Under the pieces are notes generated by a model. That model was given only the letters and a program-made list of their open reading frames with translations. It searched no databases and was not told the DNA's origin. A program made the position numbers and the translations under genes. This document shows, piece after piece, positions 16,798-26,619 of a stretch of 64,000 nucleotides of DNA; positions within the stretch are counted from its first letter, which is position 1; the number at the start of each line of letters is the position of its first letter. Source of the stretch: an uncultured Desulfobacteraceae bacterium (GTDB taxonomy: Bacteria > Desulfobacterota > Desulfobacteria > Desulfobacterales > UBA5852). The stretch covers positions 640,464-704,463 of the forward strand of contig CAJXSL010000001.1 in the NCBI GenBank assembly GCA_913060875.1, given 5' to 3'.

Positions 16798-17982
16798 ATG
16801 AGAGATGCCTATATCGTAACATCCGTGCGAACCCCCGGTTGCCGAAGGGGCAAAGGGGCGTTCAAAGATACACGACCCGAGGACCTGTTGTCCTTCATCC
16901 TGAAATCCGCGGTCGAAAAGACCGCCAATCTGGAATACGGCCAGGTGGACGACCTGATGATCGGCTGTTCTTTTCCCGAGGCGGAACAGGGATTGAACAT
17001 CGGTCGTATTGCCGGCCAGATCGCCGGTTTCCCGGTGACGGTCTCCGGGGCCACGGTCAACCGCTTCTGCTCCTCCGGCCTGGAAGCCATTGCCCTGGCC
17101 TCCCTGCGTGTCATGGCCGGCTGGTCCGACATCACCATCGGGGGCGGCGTGGAATCCATGACCTACGTTCCCATGGGGGGCAATATTCCGCGCCCTCACC
17201 CTGAATACACCCGCGAGCAGGCCGACCTGTATACCTCCATGGGGATCACGGCTGAGAATGTGGCCAACCGCTACGATGTCTCCCGCGAAGAGCAGGACGA
17301 ATTCGCCTACAATTCTCAGATGAAGGCGACCGAAGCCCAGACAAGTGGAGCCTATACCGAAATCGTACCGACGCCGGCGGCTAAATACGTCCTGACCGAC
17401 AAGGGAACCTATCAGAAAGAAACCTTTCTGCAGGATTTCGATGACGGTGTCCGTCCCACCACAACCAAAGAAGGCCTGGCCAAACTGCGGCCGGTATTTG
17501 CCGTAAACGGCTCCGTTACGGCCGGGAATTCCTCCCAGACCACCGACGGCGCGGCGGTGTCGGTCATCATGAGCGAGGATAAGGTCAAAGAACTCGGCGT
17601 GAAACCGGTGGCCAAGCTGAAATACTACACCACAGTGGGCTGCCGCCCTGATGAGATGGGTGTGGGACCGGCCTATGCCATTCCCAAGCTGCTGAAACTT
17701 GCCGGCATGGACAAAAATGACATCGGTCTTTTCGAGATCAACGAGGCCTTTGCGTCCCAGGCGATTTACTGCATTCGTCAGATCGGCCTGGAAAATGACA
17801 TGGACAAGATCAACGTCAACGGTGGCGCCATTGCTCTGGGCCACCCGCTGGGGTGCACCGGTGCCAAACTTTGCGCCACCCTGCTGCGCAACATGAAGGA
17901 TCGCGGCGTGAAGTACGGTGTGGAGTCCATGTGTATCGGGGGCGGTATGGGAGCCGCGGCCCTGTTCGAACTGTGCGACTAA
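16798..17982 (+). CDS. fadA: Acetyl-CoA acyltransferase (3-ketoacyl-CoA thiolase)
   Basis: A 394-residue thiolase of normal family length. The nucleophilic cysteine is C91 (NRFCSSGLEA); the catalytic H349 (ALGHPLGCTGA) and C379 (MCIGGGMGAA) are in place. It cleaves 3-ketoacyl-CoA with CoA to give acetyl-CoA and a shortened acyl-CoA. It follows the hydratase/dehydrogenase gene after a 39-base gap with AAGGAGG, so the two form an operon ended by two terminator hairpins. No acyl-CoA dehydrogenase or ligase gene is adjacent. Confidence 0.93.
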   Translation: MRDAYIVTSVRTPGCRRGKGAFKDTRPEDLLSFILKSAVEKTANLEYGQVDDLMIGCSFPEAEQGLNIGRIAGQIAGFPVTVSGATVNRFCSSGLEAIALASLRVMAGWSDITIGGGVESMTYVPMGGNIPRPHPEYTREQADLYTSMGITAENVANRYDVSREEQDEFAYNSQMKATEAQTSGAYTEIVPTPAAKYVLTDKGTYQKETFLQDFDDGVRPTTTKEGLAKLRPVFAVNGSVTAGNSSQTTDGAAVSVIMSEDKVKELGVKPVAKLKYYTTVGCRPDEMGVGPAYAIPKLLKLAGMDKNDIGLFEINEAFASQAIYCIRQIGLENDMDKINVNGGAIALGHPLGCTGAKLCATLLRNMKDRGVKYGVESMCIGGGMGAAALFELCD

Positions 17983-18014
17983 TGCCTGAAAGGGTGTTAA
18001 CCTAACCTTGTAAA

Positions 18015-18056
18015 CCCGTCGGGTTGTGCTGATCACGGCCCGACGGGCGGTTTTTG
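18015..18056 (+). terminator. Rho-independent terminator after the thiolase gene
   Basis: CCCGTCGGG (18015-18023) pairs perfectly with CCCGACGGG (18039-18047) and is followed by CGG and five T. It lies 33 bases after the thiolase stop codon. Confidence 0.8.
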
Positions 18057-18073
18057 ATGAAAACGACGATGAC

Positions 18074-18127
18074 CGGCGATGCACGCCAAGCCTTTGTGCT
18101 TGCGCCCTGCATCGCCGTTTTTTTTTA
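18074..18127 (+). terminator. Second terminator, possibly bidirectional
   Basis: CGGCGATGCA (18074-18083) pairs with TGCATCGCCG (18108-18117), followed by nine T. It backs up the preceding terminator and lies at the end of the convergent small gene on the minus strand. Confidence 0.8.
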
Positions 18128-18155
18128 GGGGTTATCAGGCTTCTTGATGTCTACG

Positions 18156-18344
18156 TCAGGAAGTCGATCCGTCGGTTGAATCAGCGGAATCGGCCGGAGG
18201 AGTCGGTCGCACGGTTTGATCGATGGTGCGGTAGATTGTCCGGAATGTTTCCGGGAACCCGGCCGGTGAGACACGCCCGGCCTCAATAAATTTGACAACC
18301 ACTTCCTTGGCGGTGCGCAGAATTTGTTCGTCGATGGAGGCCAT
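18156..18344 (-). CDS. Small conserved-looking protein of unknown function
   Basis: A 62-residue protein starting at an ATG with AAGGA eight bases upstream. It begins MASIDEQILRTAKEVVVKFIE, a predicted helix, and ends with an Asp/Ser/Thr-rich tail. No membrane segment or known motif is seen. It runs convergent to the fad operon and divergent from the lipoprotein gene at 18592. I do not recognise the family; the good ribosome site and its own intergenic placement support it as real. Confidence 0.6.
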   Translation of the reverse strand: MASIDEQILRTAKEVVVKFIEAGRVSPAGFPETFRTIYRTIDQTVRPTPPADSADSTDGSTS

Positions 18345-18591
18345 TCCGTTTATCCTTCCCCTGCGGAGCGTTGGTGAGCATAGGACCTAAACCACGAACC
18401 CCGTCTACCTGTCAAGGGCGATTCCTCTAAAGCGAAGTCCCTGCCCCATGCTTTACGGGCAAATCAAAAGAATTGAAATTTATCGGCAATCAGTATAGAA
18501 CTACCCCGAATTTCAATCGAGAATGCCATATGTATAGAATGCTGCGGGATGCGGCTCGGGAGGATCGACCGGCATCGGGGAACAGAGACTT

Positions 18592-20901
18592 ATGATCAAC
18601 CGTTTCGGCAAACGTTATGTGGCGTGGTTGGTGGCAATCGGATTGGTGCTGGCCACGTCGGGTTGTTTTTTCAACCTCAGTGACGAAAAGGATTTTAAAA
18701 GCTGGTATTTCGGGGATCCCGGCATGGCGGGCGCGCTTGGTGAGAAAAGCTGCGACAGTTATGCGGACCGGATCCATGGCGAGCGCCATCCGTATTACCT
18801 GCATTTCAGGACCATGGAAGTGTTCTATCAGCCCCAGGGGGGCACGCGCTACCCGGAACGCAGCACGGCGACCGAATTGGCTGGCGACGACGGACAACCG
18901 ATCAATGCCTGTGAAATGATCGCTGAGGGGCAGGAAACCTTTAATTTTAACGCGGTCGACGCCGGTTTGGTCGATGCCATCATTCCCTATCGCCGCGCCG
19001 CGGCCGAAGAGCCGGCCCGCGAGAACGAAACCGGATCTTACGCGGGCAGTGTGGCCTCGAATGCCGGTATTGCCGCTGTCATGAAGGCACCGGTTTATGT
19101 CGTGCATGACGTTCTGAAAACACTATACATTCCTGTCGCCGGCACCTATTTTTTATTCAAATCCGATGGGGATGAAGACGCGGAGATAATCACGGCTGCT
19201 GTGGGTCAGGAAGCGCATCGTCCGGTGTCCTCCGATCCGGAGTCACCAGAGGCTTTGGCCCCCGAACCTGCTGTGGAAAGCGACGCAACCGATAACATCA
19301 ACGATGAGTCAGCCTCGATGAAGAGCGACGATGCTGCCACTGTCGCGGATGAAGCTTTACCGCTACCTTCTGACACGGATACCAGCGCAGAATCAGGGGC
19401 GCTTCCGTCCCCGGAAATCGTTGAGGATGCCCAGACCGTCGTCGAACCATCAATTGCCACGGTTGAGGGGGCTCCGGCCAGCCCCTCAGTCGAATCTGTA
19501 AATGGGGAAGGCCAAGCGGATGCCGAACCCTATGGTTCCGGAGACGCTGGGGGGCGGGAGGAGGCGGCGCCATCGGATACGGAGCCCTCACCGCCTTCAC
19601 CGGAAATGGTGGCATCGGCAACGGCTACGGAGGAACCGCCTGTTAAAAAAGGTGAACCACAGGCTTCTGTCGACGAAGGAGAAGACGTCGCCGGGACAGC
19701 CGCTATTTCCGAGAGCAAAACGGCATCGCCCCACGCGGTCTCTGGGGCCGAGTCCCAGAAAATGCCCGACACCGGTACTGTGCCGGAAACCAGTGGCCCC
19801 TCAGAGGCCGCTCCTATTCAGGAGGAAGATCTGACGGATAGATCGGACGTTGCCGATGCCGATACCGCCCTAGAGGGCGATACGTCGGAACCGCTGCTCC
19901 AGGAGGATGTGGCTCCGATTGCGGCGGCAACTCCTGAAGACGGCGTGCCGACGTTGAAAGATGCCGTCGAATCCCCATCAGAAGGACGGACGGTCGGGGC
20001 GCCATCCGAATCTTTGGCCAGCGTCACGGAAAGCCGTGAGGTCCTCGCAGACGGGGCCGCTTCGCCGGTAGAGCTCGAAGAGGTCAAATTATCCAGACGC
20101 AAACTGAAAAATCAGGTGGCCTTTTTGGGATTTATCAGTCGGGCGGCAACGGTCAATCCGGAGCTCAAGGCGTTTTTCGAAGAACGATTGTGGCCGGCCT
20201 TCCTGGATGAGTGCAGCCCGCGCGTCCATTTGCTCCATAGGGGGGATGCGGGTTTTCCGGACACCCTGACCCAGCTGTCCCGCGATCAGTTCGGGCGGTT
20301 GAACAGCTTCGAGCTGACCACCCTGGCGCGCTTCAAGGGCATCAACGCAGTGGTGACCGGCACCGTGATCGATATCCGTCTTTCCAATCAGATTGAGGGG
20401 GTCCTTTGGTACAAATCACCCGAAGGAGCTCTGCGGGTGGCGATCCAGGTGGCGGTTTACGATGCCGAAACCGGCACCAAGCTGCTTGATAAAACGCTGG
20501 TGCACCAGGAGGAGGTGGCCGAATTGGCGCCCGGCAGTGACGGCCGGCTGCGTGAGGAAGATATGGTGACCGTGCAGATTGCGTTGGGTGCCATTGCCGC
20601 GGAGATAAGCGAGCTGGTTTGTGATGTTCTTGATGACCAGCCCTGGCGGGGTTATGTCACCGGTATCGACGGTGCCCGTATTACCCTGTCGGCCGGATCG
20701 AATTCAGGCCTTAAACCCGGTAATATCCTGACGGTCTATAACAGTCAGATTATTGAGGGCCTCAACAACCAGCAGTTTTTCCTGACGGGGGAGCGGGTGG
20801 GGCGCCTGCAGATCACCCACGTCTATTCCGATCGCTCCGAGGCGAATTTGATCGAAGGGTCCCGTCTGCAGGACTACAGCCTGGTCCTCCCGGAAAGATG
20901 A
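18592..20901 (+). CDS. Large lipoprotein with acidic linker and FlgT/TolB-like C-terminus
   Basis: A 769-residue predicted lipoprotein. The signal sequence ends at a T-S-G-C lipobox (C27), and the N-terminal domain (about 30-200) has no family I recognise. Residues about 205-500 are a low-complexity Asp/Glu/Ser/Pro/Ala linker with no predicted fold. The C-terminal part (about 500-769) resembles FlgT or TolB-N style proteins: a mixed alpha/beta domain (FKGINAVVTGTVIDIRLS) followed by a beta-rich end with GLKPGNILTVY and GERVGRLQITHV. This suggests an envelope protein spanning a distance by its linker. Function is not established. Confidence 0.75.
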   Translation: MINRFGKRYVAWLVAIGLVLATSGCFFNLSDEKDFKSWYFGDPGMAGALGEKSCDSYADRIHGERHPYYLHFRTMEVFYQPQGGTRYPERSTATELAGDDGQPINACEMIAEGQETFNFNAVDAGLVDAIIPYRRAAAEEPARENETGSYAGSVASNAGIAAVMKAPVYVVHDVLKTLYIPVAGTYFLFKSDGDEDAEIITAAVGQEAHRPVSSDPESPEALAPEPAVESDATDNINDESASMKSDDAATVADEALPLPSDTDTSAESGALPSPEIVEDAQTVVEPSIATVEGAPASPSVESVNGEGQADAEPYGSGDAGGREEAAPSDTEPSPPSPEMVASATATEEPPVKKGEPQASVDEGEDVAGTAAISESKTASPHAVSGAESQKMPDTGTVPETSGPSEAAPIQEEDLTDRSDVADADTALEGDTSEPLLQEDVAPIAAATPEDGVPTLKDAVESPSEGRTVGAPSESLASVTESREVLADGAASPVELEEVKLSRRKLKNQVAFLGFISRAATVNPELKAFFEERLWPAFLDECSPRVHLLHRGDAGFPDTLTQLSRDQFGRLNSFELTTLARFKGINAVVTGTVIDIRLSNQIEGVLWYKSPEGALRVAIQVAVYDAETGTKLLDKTLVHQEEVAELAPGSDGRLREEDMVTVQIALGAIAAEISELVCDVLDDQPWRGYVTGIDGARITLSAGSNSGLKPGNILTVYNSQIIEGLNNQQFFLTGERVGRLQITHVYSDRSEANLIEGSRLQDYSLVLPER

Positions 20902-20908
20902 GCCGATT

Positions 20909-21916
20909 TCACGCCCGCTCCGAAGATCTCCATTCTTCGGGAGAGAACGCTTTAGAATTCAGCATTTTTTCATAACCTTCGATGGCGGCCAGGGCTTCCG
21001 CCCGTGTGCTGACCTGGGTGATTGATTTACGGAATTGGCTGCTGCCGTATAGCCCTTTCACGAACCATCCCAGACGGCTGCGCATCATCCGACAGGCCTG
21101 GCGTTCCCCAATATATCTTACCGAGTCTCGGACATAACGTTTCATGACGTTGAAATGCTGTGCAAGGCTGGGGCTGGAAGGCTTCCGGCCGTCCAGAAGG
21201 GCCAGAATGGCGGAAAAAATGAACGGGTTGCCGATGGCTGCCCGCCCAACCATGACCCCGTCACATCCGGTTTGCGACAGCATACGCAGGGCGTCTTCCG
21301 CAGCGACAATATCGCCGTTGCCGATTACGGGAATCTTCAAAGCGCGCTTGACGGCACCGATCAGCGACCAGTCCGATTTTCCCCGAAATCCCTGGGCCGC
21401 GCTGCGCGGATGAATGGTCAGGGCGTCAATGCCGCAAGCCTCAGCCATATGGGCAATATCAAGGGCCTGCCGTCCGGAGGCATCCCAGCCGCTGCGTATT
21501 TTGATGGTCAACGGAACCGCGACAGCCTTCCGCACGGCTTTCAGCAGGGCTTCCGCTTTGTCCGGCGTACGCATCAAGGCGACGCCGGAGCCTGTTTTGA
21601 CGATTTTTTTAACGGCACAGCCGAAATTGATGTCGATGATGGCGGCACCGGCCCTTACAGCCTGCTGGGCGGCGCTGGCCGTTATATCCGGATCCGTGCC
21701 GAAAAGCTGAACCGAAAGCGGGTATTCTTCAGGAACGGTGTCCATCAGCTGCGCGGTTTTTTTCGATCCGTACACCAGTCCATTGGCGCTGACCATTTCC
21801 GAGCACACCAGGCCGCAGCCGGCTTCTTTGGCCAGCAGGCGCAGGGGGAGATTGGATATGCCGGCCAGTGGGGCGAATACGATATTGTTGGCCAGTTTTA
21901 CAGTTCCAATTTGCAT
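20909..21916 (-). CDS. dusB: tRNA-dihydrouridine synthase (DusB-like)
   Basis: A 335-residue flavoenzyme that reduces uridine to dihydrouridine in tRNA. It has the N-terminal APLAGISNLPLR motif, SEMVSANGL, the catalytic cysteine in INFGCAVKKIVKTGSG (the family shows N-GCP--K at this place) and the FMN phosphate-binding patterns IPVIGNGDI and DGVMVGRAAIGNPFIF. The ATG at 21916 starts the barrel directly and is preferred over 21973. It overlaps the upstream DUF1848 gene's end only if the longer start is used. Both are transcribed to the left. Confidence 0.9.
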   Translation of the reverse strand: MQIGTVKLANNIVFAPLAGISNLPLRLLAKEAGCGLVCSEMVSANGLVYGSKKTAQLMDTVPEEYPLSVQLFGTDPDITASAAQQAVRAGAAIIDINFGCAVKKIVKTGSGVALMRTPDKAEALLKAVRKAVAVPLTIKIRSGWDASGRQALDIAHMAEACGIDALTIHPRSAAQGFRGKSDWSLIGAVKRALKIPVIGNGDIVAAEDALRMLSQTGCDGVMVGRAAIGNPFIFSAILALLDGRKPSSPSLAQHFNVMKRYVRDSVRYIGERQACRMMRSRLGWFVKGLYGSSQFRKSITQVSTRAEALAAIEGYEKMLNSKAFSPEEWRSSERA

Positions 21917-21930
21917 AAAACCTGTTTTCC

Positions 21931-22854
21931 CTAAGCGTTTCTTTTGCCCGGTTCCCGGGGATTGGCATAACAAAACAAACAGTTGTGGTAGCAGGGCTGT
22001 TGCCGATACGAACCGATATCCGCAGCGATATTACAGGTGCAGCCGGCTTTACGGCGCTGGCCCGGGTCTTTTTGCAGTGTAAAATCATTGCCGTATAATC
22101 GAGCCAGGATATCACCGGGGATACAATCGCCGGCACCGATGCCGGCGTCCGTGGGAAGCTTGTCCAAAATGTCTTTTTCACAACAGGCCCCCAGGGCCAT
22201 ACCCCGCGGGTGTAAGTGAGCCGCCATTTGCATCAGGGTGTCGCATTTGAGGGCAATCGGCGGATCCACCAGATTCACCCCATGCGACGCCATACGGCGT
22301 TTAACCTTCCCATACAGGTCTACGAAACTGGTGACGCAACGACGGATGCCGGCGGCGGCCAGTGCCTCGGCGATGTCGTCCATGGCCTCGATATGATTTG
22401 GGCTGACGAGATTTTTACCCCGGCGGAAAAAACAGATGGGATCATAGCGCCAGACGATGGCGGTTGGATGGAAGCGTCGCGCCAGCTCTTTGGCCTGGCG
22501 AAGGCGTTCTGCCAGAGGTGGTACATGCGGTTCCAGTTCGGGGGACGGCGCATTGATGGTAAAATTGAAGAACAGGCGGTAACCCTTTTGAACCAGTTGA
22601 CGATCGTAATGCCCCTGCAGAAAGGGGCCGAAATTTTTTGACCAGAAAACAATGCTGTGAACTTCATGCGGGTGCGCCGGTACCCGGCGGCGATACTGGT
22701 TATAGGGGTTGATCACATCAAAAAAACCCTTTTGAATGCCCGCCATGAACCATTCCATGTAGAAGGCCGGAATGTCGGTGCGTCGGGAAGCGGACAGAAT
22801 TGTTTTCAAAGGTTTGGCTGGGGCCATATCGAATTCGGGGAAAAGTCCCATCAT
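21931..22854 (-). CDS. DUF1848 family protein, radical-SAM-like
   Basis: A 307-residue protein matching the DUF1848 pattern: ILSASRRTDIPAFY at the N-terminus, VHSIVFWSKNFGPF, and a C-terminal cysteine cluster (GCTCNIAADIGSY, then CYHNCLFCYANP). The CxxxCxxCYA cluster could hold an iron-sulfur centre, and the fold is thought to be related to spore photoproduct lyase and radical SAM enzymes. No substrate is known. It stands 15 bases before the dusB start in the same direction, so they may be cotranscribed, which hints at a nucleic-acid role. Confidence 0.8.
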   Translation of the reverse strand: MMGLFPEFDMAPAKPLKTILSASRRTDIPAFYMEWFMAGIQKGFFDVINPYNQYRRRVPAHPHEVHSIVFWSKNFGPFLQGHYDRQLVQKGYRLFFNFTINAPSPELEPHVPPLAERLRQAKELARRFHPTAIVWRYDPICFFRRGKNLVSPNHIEAMDDIAEALAAAGIRRCVTSFVDLYGKVKRRMASHGVNLVDPPIALKCDTLMQMAAHLHPRGMALGACCEKDILDKLPTDAGIGAGDCIPGDILARLYGNDFTLQKDPGQRRKAGCTCNIAADIGSYRQQPCYHNCLFCYANPREPGKRNA

Positions 22855-22959
22855 TTTGCACTAGAGCTGGCCGGATCAACCATTTCGCCCATTCCGGTAC
22901 CACTGTGGCTTCGGTGTTGACGCTTTGCAGGCATGGCGCCGCACGCTGAGATCCTGGCA

Positions 22960-23292
22960 TTACCGGTTTTTCTTCAAATCCTTCAGCGAGATGATTTTGC
23001 CGTTGTCCGATCGCTCCTTTGGCAGCGTAGCGGGTTCGTCCGACGGCGGCGCCTCTGCAACCGGGGAGATGACTTTTTCCAGGCGCATGCGCTGTCCGTT
23101 CATGGTGAACTCCTCGCCATCGATGTAGATGTCCCTCAGGATCCATGTCACCAACTGGGTCGGCACCTGGAGCATAAGCAGCTGGACATGGTACCAGTCG
23201 GGTTTGGCATCCGGCAGGATTTCTTCGATCCGTGCGAACAGAACCGGCTGGTCTTCGTGATAGATGAGTACAATATCGTTTTCAACGGCCAT
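22960..23292 (-). CDS. Conserved-looking hypothetical protein
   Basis: A 110-residue soluble protein starting MAVENDIVLIYHEDQPVLFARIEEI. The first 70 residues read as a small beta-rich domain with a conserved-looking DWYHVQLLMLQVP strand; the tail is charged and ends SLKDLKKNR. No catalytic motif or membrane segment is seen. Its codon use matches the backbone. I do not recognise the family beyond a general likeness to short proteins found in sulfate reducers. Confidence 0.65.
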   Translation of the reverse strand: MAVENDIVLIYHEDQPVLFARIEEILPDAKPDWYHVQLLMLQVPTQLVTWILRDIYIDGEEFTMNGQRMRLEKVISPVAEAPPSDEPATLPKERSDNGKIISLKDLKKNR

Positions 23293-23531
23293 GGAGATAC
23301 TGCCTTTCCGGTTTTGAGCGGTCGTATGGGTTAGCCCCGGCGATCAGGGCTCTTCTTGATAAAGAATTCCAGCGCATTGATCAAGTCTTCACATGCGGGC
23401 CAGTTGGTTTGCGTCGCTTTTTTTATATGATATATACGATGCGTAAAATTTTAAAGGGGCGGATCGCCGCCCCGCGTATGCCGCAACTGTGGCTCGGTTG
23501 TCACTTAAATTCCACAGGGAGAGTGCTCTTC

Positions 23532-25538
23532 ATGCTGATCAAGCGATGCCTTCGATTAACGACCGTCTGGTGGGTTATGGCAGGTTTAATAATGGGCGGG
23601 ATGCTCCCGATTCCAGGCTGGGCATCACCGGTAGACCGCCCTGTATTGCTGGTCAAGATTCACGATATCGATCAGTTGCTGCAGGATCTGGAATCCCTGA
23701 CGTCCTCTGGTGAGGGTACCGCCGTGACTTCACAGACCGGTATGATCAAGGGGATGCTCCAGGGGACCGATTGGATCGATCCGGCCCGATCCCTGGTGGC
23801 CGGCATGACATACGACGGACAAGCGACGGCGTGGCAGGTTTTCGTCCCTTTCCGCAGGCCCAATGCGAACTTCCAGGGGGCTTACGGTGCCATTGCCGGG
23901 GACAATTATTATGTTATGGGGTTCCCGCCCTCTCCGGAAACGACATTGTCCGCCGCGCAATGCGATTTTTTTGTTCAGGAAGCCAACCGGCCGCTGGAAG
24001 CCGCCATCACCGTGGAAGTGGCCGCACACGATATGCTGCGCCAAGCCGAGCCCCAAATCAAAGCTGCCCTTCAGGGCATGGCGGCCAATGCCGGAGCCGG
24101 AAACTCACAGGCACCGTTTACGCCCGAGGACATGCAGCGCACGGTTCATGATTTCATGAAGACGCTGGAGCAGGTTCAGACCCTGCGTGTGGGCCTGGAT
24201 GCGGATCCTGAAGCGCTGCAGTTGCTGTTGGATGTAAAGGGGCTGCCGGAATCCTATCTGGCCGGTTTGCTGACGGATCAAAAACGAGATGGCCGTCTTG
24301 CCGGCTACCAACCGAATTATCCCATGCAATTTCGTTCACGCGCTTACAACGTACCGGGTGTCCTGCAAATGCTGGGGGCCAGTTTCGGTCAGATGTACAG
24401 CAAAATGGGGTTCGATTTCGACGAACTGGCCGGGATTGCCAAGGGCGTGACCGGTGAAATGGCAGGCGGCATGGCCTTTGATCAGAATGGCATGACCTTC
24501 GAGATGATGTATGCCCTGCATGACGCGGTGAACGGCGAAGAATATCTGGCCAATGTTTACCTGCCCTGGTTCGAAAACTACAACCGCCGGATGGCGGCCC
24601 TTTGGGAGGGGCAGACCGGCCATCCCATAGACGCACTGTATGAGCGCACACCGGACAGCCGTGTGGCCGGGCATAAGGTGATCGGTGTTCGAACCCGTTT
24701 TCCTGCCATGCGCCCGGCCGGCAGCCAGATGCCGCTGAACGCCGGCCTTCAGGATTACCAGACCCGTATGACCGCGGTTAAAGGGCTGATCCTGGTTGCC
24801 TCCAGTGATGCCGCCATCGCCAGGATGATTGCCCAGGCGGAGGGCTTGCAGGCCACGCCGGCCCAAGGACCGTTGGCGACGTTTTCAATGGATTTGGGCG
24901 CCTACCTGCGTGGCATTCAGGCACTGATGCCGGATTCCGGGCCGGCGCTGAATATTCCAGCCGACATCGGGCACCTGACCGTGCAGGCCGATATGCAGGG
25001 CGGGGAACTGACCACCCGCACCCGCGTCAACGTGCGTGATGTGCAACAGGTGGCGGAACTCTTCACGCGTCTTTCGGCCGCCGGGACTGCTCCTCAAGGC
25101 GTGGCCCCCTCGGCCACAGCGGACGCAACGGCCGAAACGGTTGCTGTACCAGAGGAGACGACGGCGCCGGCTCCCGACGTCCGGGACACGCCGGCTTACT
25201 GGATGGACCGGGGTGGCCTCCTCTCTGCGTACGGCAACTACAAGGGAGCCGTGCGATGTTACCAAAAGGCGTTGGCGCTGGCCCCCGGCCTTTCTGAAGC
25301 GCATTTCCAAAAAGGCGTGGCCTATGGCGAGCTGGGCCGTTTTGATGCCGCCATCGACGCCATTTCCCGGGCCATCGAACGGATGCCCACGAACGGTGCC
25401 TATTTTTATGGGCGGGCCCGGGTATATCTTTTAGCCGGTGATGAAGAGCTGGCCATGAAGGATTTCATGGAGGCCGGCTTCCTGGGAAATGAAGATGCCC
25501 GCGCCTACCTGAAACGCGCCGGGGTGGACTGGGAATAG
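23532..25538 (+). CDS. Secreted protein with C-terminal TPR repeats
   Basis: A 668-residue protein with a signal peptide (1-34, ending GWAS). Residues 35-540 form a large domain I do not recognise; it contains a duplicated pattern about a membrane-protein-like beta fold and no enzyme motif. After a Thr/Ala/Pro-rich linker (about 545-580), the last 90 residues hold two to three tetratricopeptide repeats (YKGAVRCYQKALALAPG, FDAAIDAISRAIERMP). The ATG at 23532 after AGGGAGAG is chosen because it places the signal peptide at the N-terminus. A periplasmic scaffold role is possible. Confidence 0.7.
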   Translation: MLIKRCLRLTTVWWVMAGLIMGGMLPIPGWASPVDRPVLLVKIHDIDQLLQDLESLTSSGEGTAVTSQTGMIKGMLQGTDWIDPARSLVAGMTYDGQATAWQVFVPFRRPNANFQGAYGAIAGDNYYVMGFPPSPETTLSAAQCDFFVQEANRPLEAAITVEVAAHDMLRQAEPQIKAALQGMAANAGAGNSQAPFTPEDMQRTVHDFMKTLEQVQTLRVGLDADPEALQLLLDVKGLPESYLAGLLTDQKRDGRLAGYQPNYPMQFRSRAYNVPGVLQMLGASFGQMYSKMGFDFDELAGIAKGVTGEMAGGMAFDQNGMTFEMMYALHDAVNGEEYLANVYLPWFENYNRRMAALWEGQTGHPIDALYERTPDSRVAGHKVIGVRTRFPAMRPAGSQMPLNAGLQDYQTRMTAVKGLILVASSDAAIARMIAQAEGLQATPAQGPLATFSMDLGAYLRGIQALMPDSGPALNIPADIGHLTVQADMQGGELTTRTRVNVRDVQQVAELFTRLSAAGTAPQGVAPSATADATAETVAVPEETTAPAPDVRDTPAYWMDRGGLLSAYGNYKGAVRCYQKALALAPGLSEAHFQKGVAYGELGRFDAAIDAISRAIERMPTNGAYFYGRARVYLLAGDEELAMKDFMEAGFLGNEDARAYLKRAGVDWE

Positions 25539-25551
25539 GTCCCCCGACAAT

Positions 25552-25575
25552 GGTAAGGTGGCTTCCTGCCTTACC
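25552..25575. repeat. Hairpin between convergent genes
   Basis: GGTAAGG (25552-25558) pairs with CCTTACC (25569-25575) between the stop of the TPR protein and the convergent gene at 25666. There is no T-run, so termination is only possible. Confidence 0.35.
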
Positions 25576-25665
25576 GGCGCCTATAACGAAAGCGTTTGAG
25601 ACCGCTGGTTGGCGGGCGAAGGCTTGCATGCCTGCTGACGTGATCAGGTCCCCATGCCACTCAAC

Positions 25666-26577
25666 TTATTCAACCATACTTTCAACGGCCAGCCGCTGGA
25701 TAAAGTCCCGCGGCTGGCGTAACCACAACAATTGCCCCAGGGGGATCGGGTTGGGCGGCCGGATCGAAATGATGATGCGCCCGGGATCCTGGCAAAACAG
25801 CATCAGAGAGCGCCAGACCGCCTGAACTCCCGGGTTTTTTTCGGTGTCCAAACGCCGCTGCAGATCATCCCGCATGGCCGCGCGAATTTGCTCCGGCCGG
25901 CGCCCCTGTATATCGGCCTGATTCGTCAGAATGCGGTTGAATAGCCCCTGATCTTTGTAAAGACAACGTCCCCCGACCAGTTCAACGCCGGGCAGAACCA
26001 TCAGCCAGTTCAATGGGTTGTTCAAAGCCAGGGCGACCCCGTTCGCATTGACCTTGTCAAGCCGGAAGGCCAGTTGCACGTCGCCGAGGTCGGCGATTTG
26101 TGCGGACAGCCCCAGGGACCATGCCGCTGTACTTCCACTCTGGCGATGCCATCCTATTTGCACATTTCCCTGCAGCCTGTGGTTGACGACACCCTGCAGA
26201 TAGGGTCGCAGCGGCGTCGCCAACGGGTGGGAAGATGCAAGGCGAAAACCTTCCATCAGCACATCGAACTGACGGGGCAACGGTTTGCCCGGACGGAATC
26301 GGCGGATGTGAATCTGCTCGAACGGGACGGCGTCCCTCGGATCGTCAAAAAGAAGGGCTGCCCTGTGGATTCGGCATTCCAGTGAAAAATGCGACAGGAC
26401 GAGCCGATCGTAACGAAGGCCCGTGCATCCGGGAATGTTCCGGATGGATGCCTGCAGGTGACGGCTGACCGTTTGGTGAAGCGCCACGCGGAAGATTCCG
26501 TAAAGCAGGGCCGCGGCCATTACCGCGAGAAGGACGACGGCCAGACGTGAAAACCGTGGGGATCCGCAGGCGTGCAT
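25666..26577 (-). CDS. Membrane-anchored protein of unknown function
   Basis: A 303-residue protein with one N-terminal transmembrane helix (about residues 10-32, RLAVVLLAVMAAALLYGIF) and a long periplasmic part. The body reads as beta-rich (FSLECRIHRAALLF, GNVQIGWHR, VQLAFRLDKVNANGVALALNNPLNWL) with a helical C-terminus, which recalls AsmA/DUF945-type periplasmic proteins, but no signature proves it. It lies 42 bases downstream of the PEP-synthase-like gene in the same direction. Confidence 0.6.
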   Translation of the reverse strand: MHACGSPRFSRLAVVLLAVMAAALLYGIFRVALHQTVSRHLQASIRNIPGCTGLRYDRLVLSHFSLECRIHRAALLFDDPRDAVPFEQIHIRRFRPGKPLPRQFDVLMEGFRLASSHPLATPLRPYLQGVVNHRLQGNVQIGWHRQSGSTAAWSLGLSAQIADLGDVQLAFRLDKVNANGVALALNNPLNWLMVLPGVELVGGRCLYKDQGLFNRILTNQADIQGRRPEQIRAAMRDDLQRRLDTEKNPGVQAVWRSLMLFCQDPGRIIISIRPPNPIPLGQLLWLRQPRDFIQRLAVESMVE

Positions 26578-26619
26578 TGATCGTTGGCCCTTTCCTTAAG
26601 CGCTCACGGGGGAGCACTC

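Noticed and set aside
18490-19107. 205-residue minus-strand frame
   Set aside because: It is antisense to the start of the lipoprotein gene, which has a clear lipobox, and it shows no motif.
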